Assembly (NCBI GenBank): GCA_964578485.1
Contig: CAZODA010000036.1
Coordinates: 1 to 32,798, forward strand
Direction: 5' to 3'
Length of the DNA: 32,798 nt
Source of the DNA: CAZODA01 sp964578485
Lineage (GTDB): Bacteria; Bacteroidota; Bacteroidia; Bacteroidales; Marinilabiliaceae
Under the pieces are notes generated by a model. It was not told the DNA's origin. It ran no database searches and worked only from the letters and a program-made list of their open reading frames with translations. Shown piece by piece: positions 32,774 to 32,798 of the stretch. Position 1 is the stretch's first letter, and each line of letters opens with the position of its first letter. Made by a program: the position numbers and the translations under genes.

Positions 32774-32798
32774 ATGAAAGCAAAAAATCAGATGTTTA
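32774..32798 (+). CDS. Start of a gene cut by the window edge
   Basis: Eight codons are visible, reading MKAKNQMF. The promoter above it shares its operator with the metal ATPase, so the product is probably part of the same metal response. The identity cannot be seen. Confidence 0.5.

Overview
The window looks like a piece of a Bacteroidota chromosome, probably of the order Bacteroidales. Several things point there: promoter boxes of the TAnnTTTG type, runs of lipoprotein signal peptides, six-bladed beta-propeller lipoproteins beside a TPR/HTH membrane regulator, AAA ATPases of the AAA_14/DUF4143 kind, and overall AT-rich DNA. No rRNA, tRNA or CRISPR array was seen. The identifications come from reading the sequence and remembered families; no searches were run.

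Region 1 (1-8.6 kb) is accessory DNA. It holds a tandem pair of paralogous cytosolic proteins (DUF6994-like), a secreted serpin with an extra N-terminal beta-sandwich domain, an AAA ATPase, an unknown secreted protein, an unknown membrane protein and a broken AbiEi/DUF6088-type antitoxin gene. Single genes here are separated by imperfect hairpins of about 90-150 bp. For three genes, the first bases of the unit are complementary to the bases that open the hairpin after the gene, as in integron gene cassettes. This is the most unusual feature of the window. No integrase is visible.

Region 2 (8.4-22 kb) is better conserved, less AT-rich and all on the plus strand. It has a TPR regulator with one membrane segment and a C-terminal HTH-like domain, three beta-propeller lipoproteins, and an RND efflux set of lipoprotein adaptor plus two different permeases, with no TolC-type outer-membrane gene. 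A 141-bp copy of the 3' end of the second propeller gene lies just before the regulator.

Region 3 (21.7-25.6 kb) is repeat-rich. An IS200/IS605-like Y1 transposase abuts the RND operon and has two REP-like hairpins upstream. A 671-bp sequence at 22851-23521 repeats 4979-5649 almost exactly; each copy carries the first 29 codons of a lost ATPase. Next comes a second AAA ATPase gene, interrupted by one in-frame stop and flanked by heptanucleotide arrays in inverted orientation. The larger array is 51 units of a G-rich heptamer with a 161-bp higher-order period.

Region 4 (25.6-32.8 kb) contains a hipB/hipA toxin-antitoxin pair, a lipoprotein with an Ig-like domain and a predicted TIM-barrel glycosidase domain, and a metal locus. 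The metal locus has a Crp/Fnr regulator with a His-rich N-terminus, a small CxxC metal-binding protein and a P1B-type ATPase with CPG in place of CPC. Upstream of the ATPase, two perfect 18-bp operator copies in inverted orientation sit exactly 22 bp above the -7 box of each of two divergent promoters. One promoter drives the ATPase and the other a gene that runs off the right edge.
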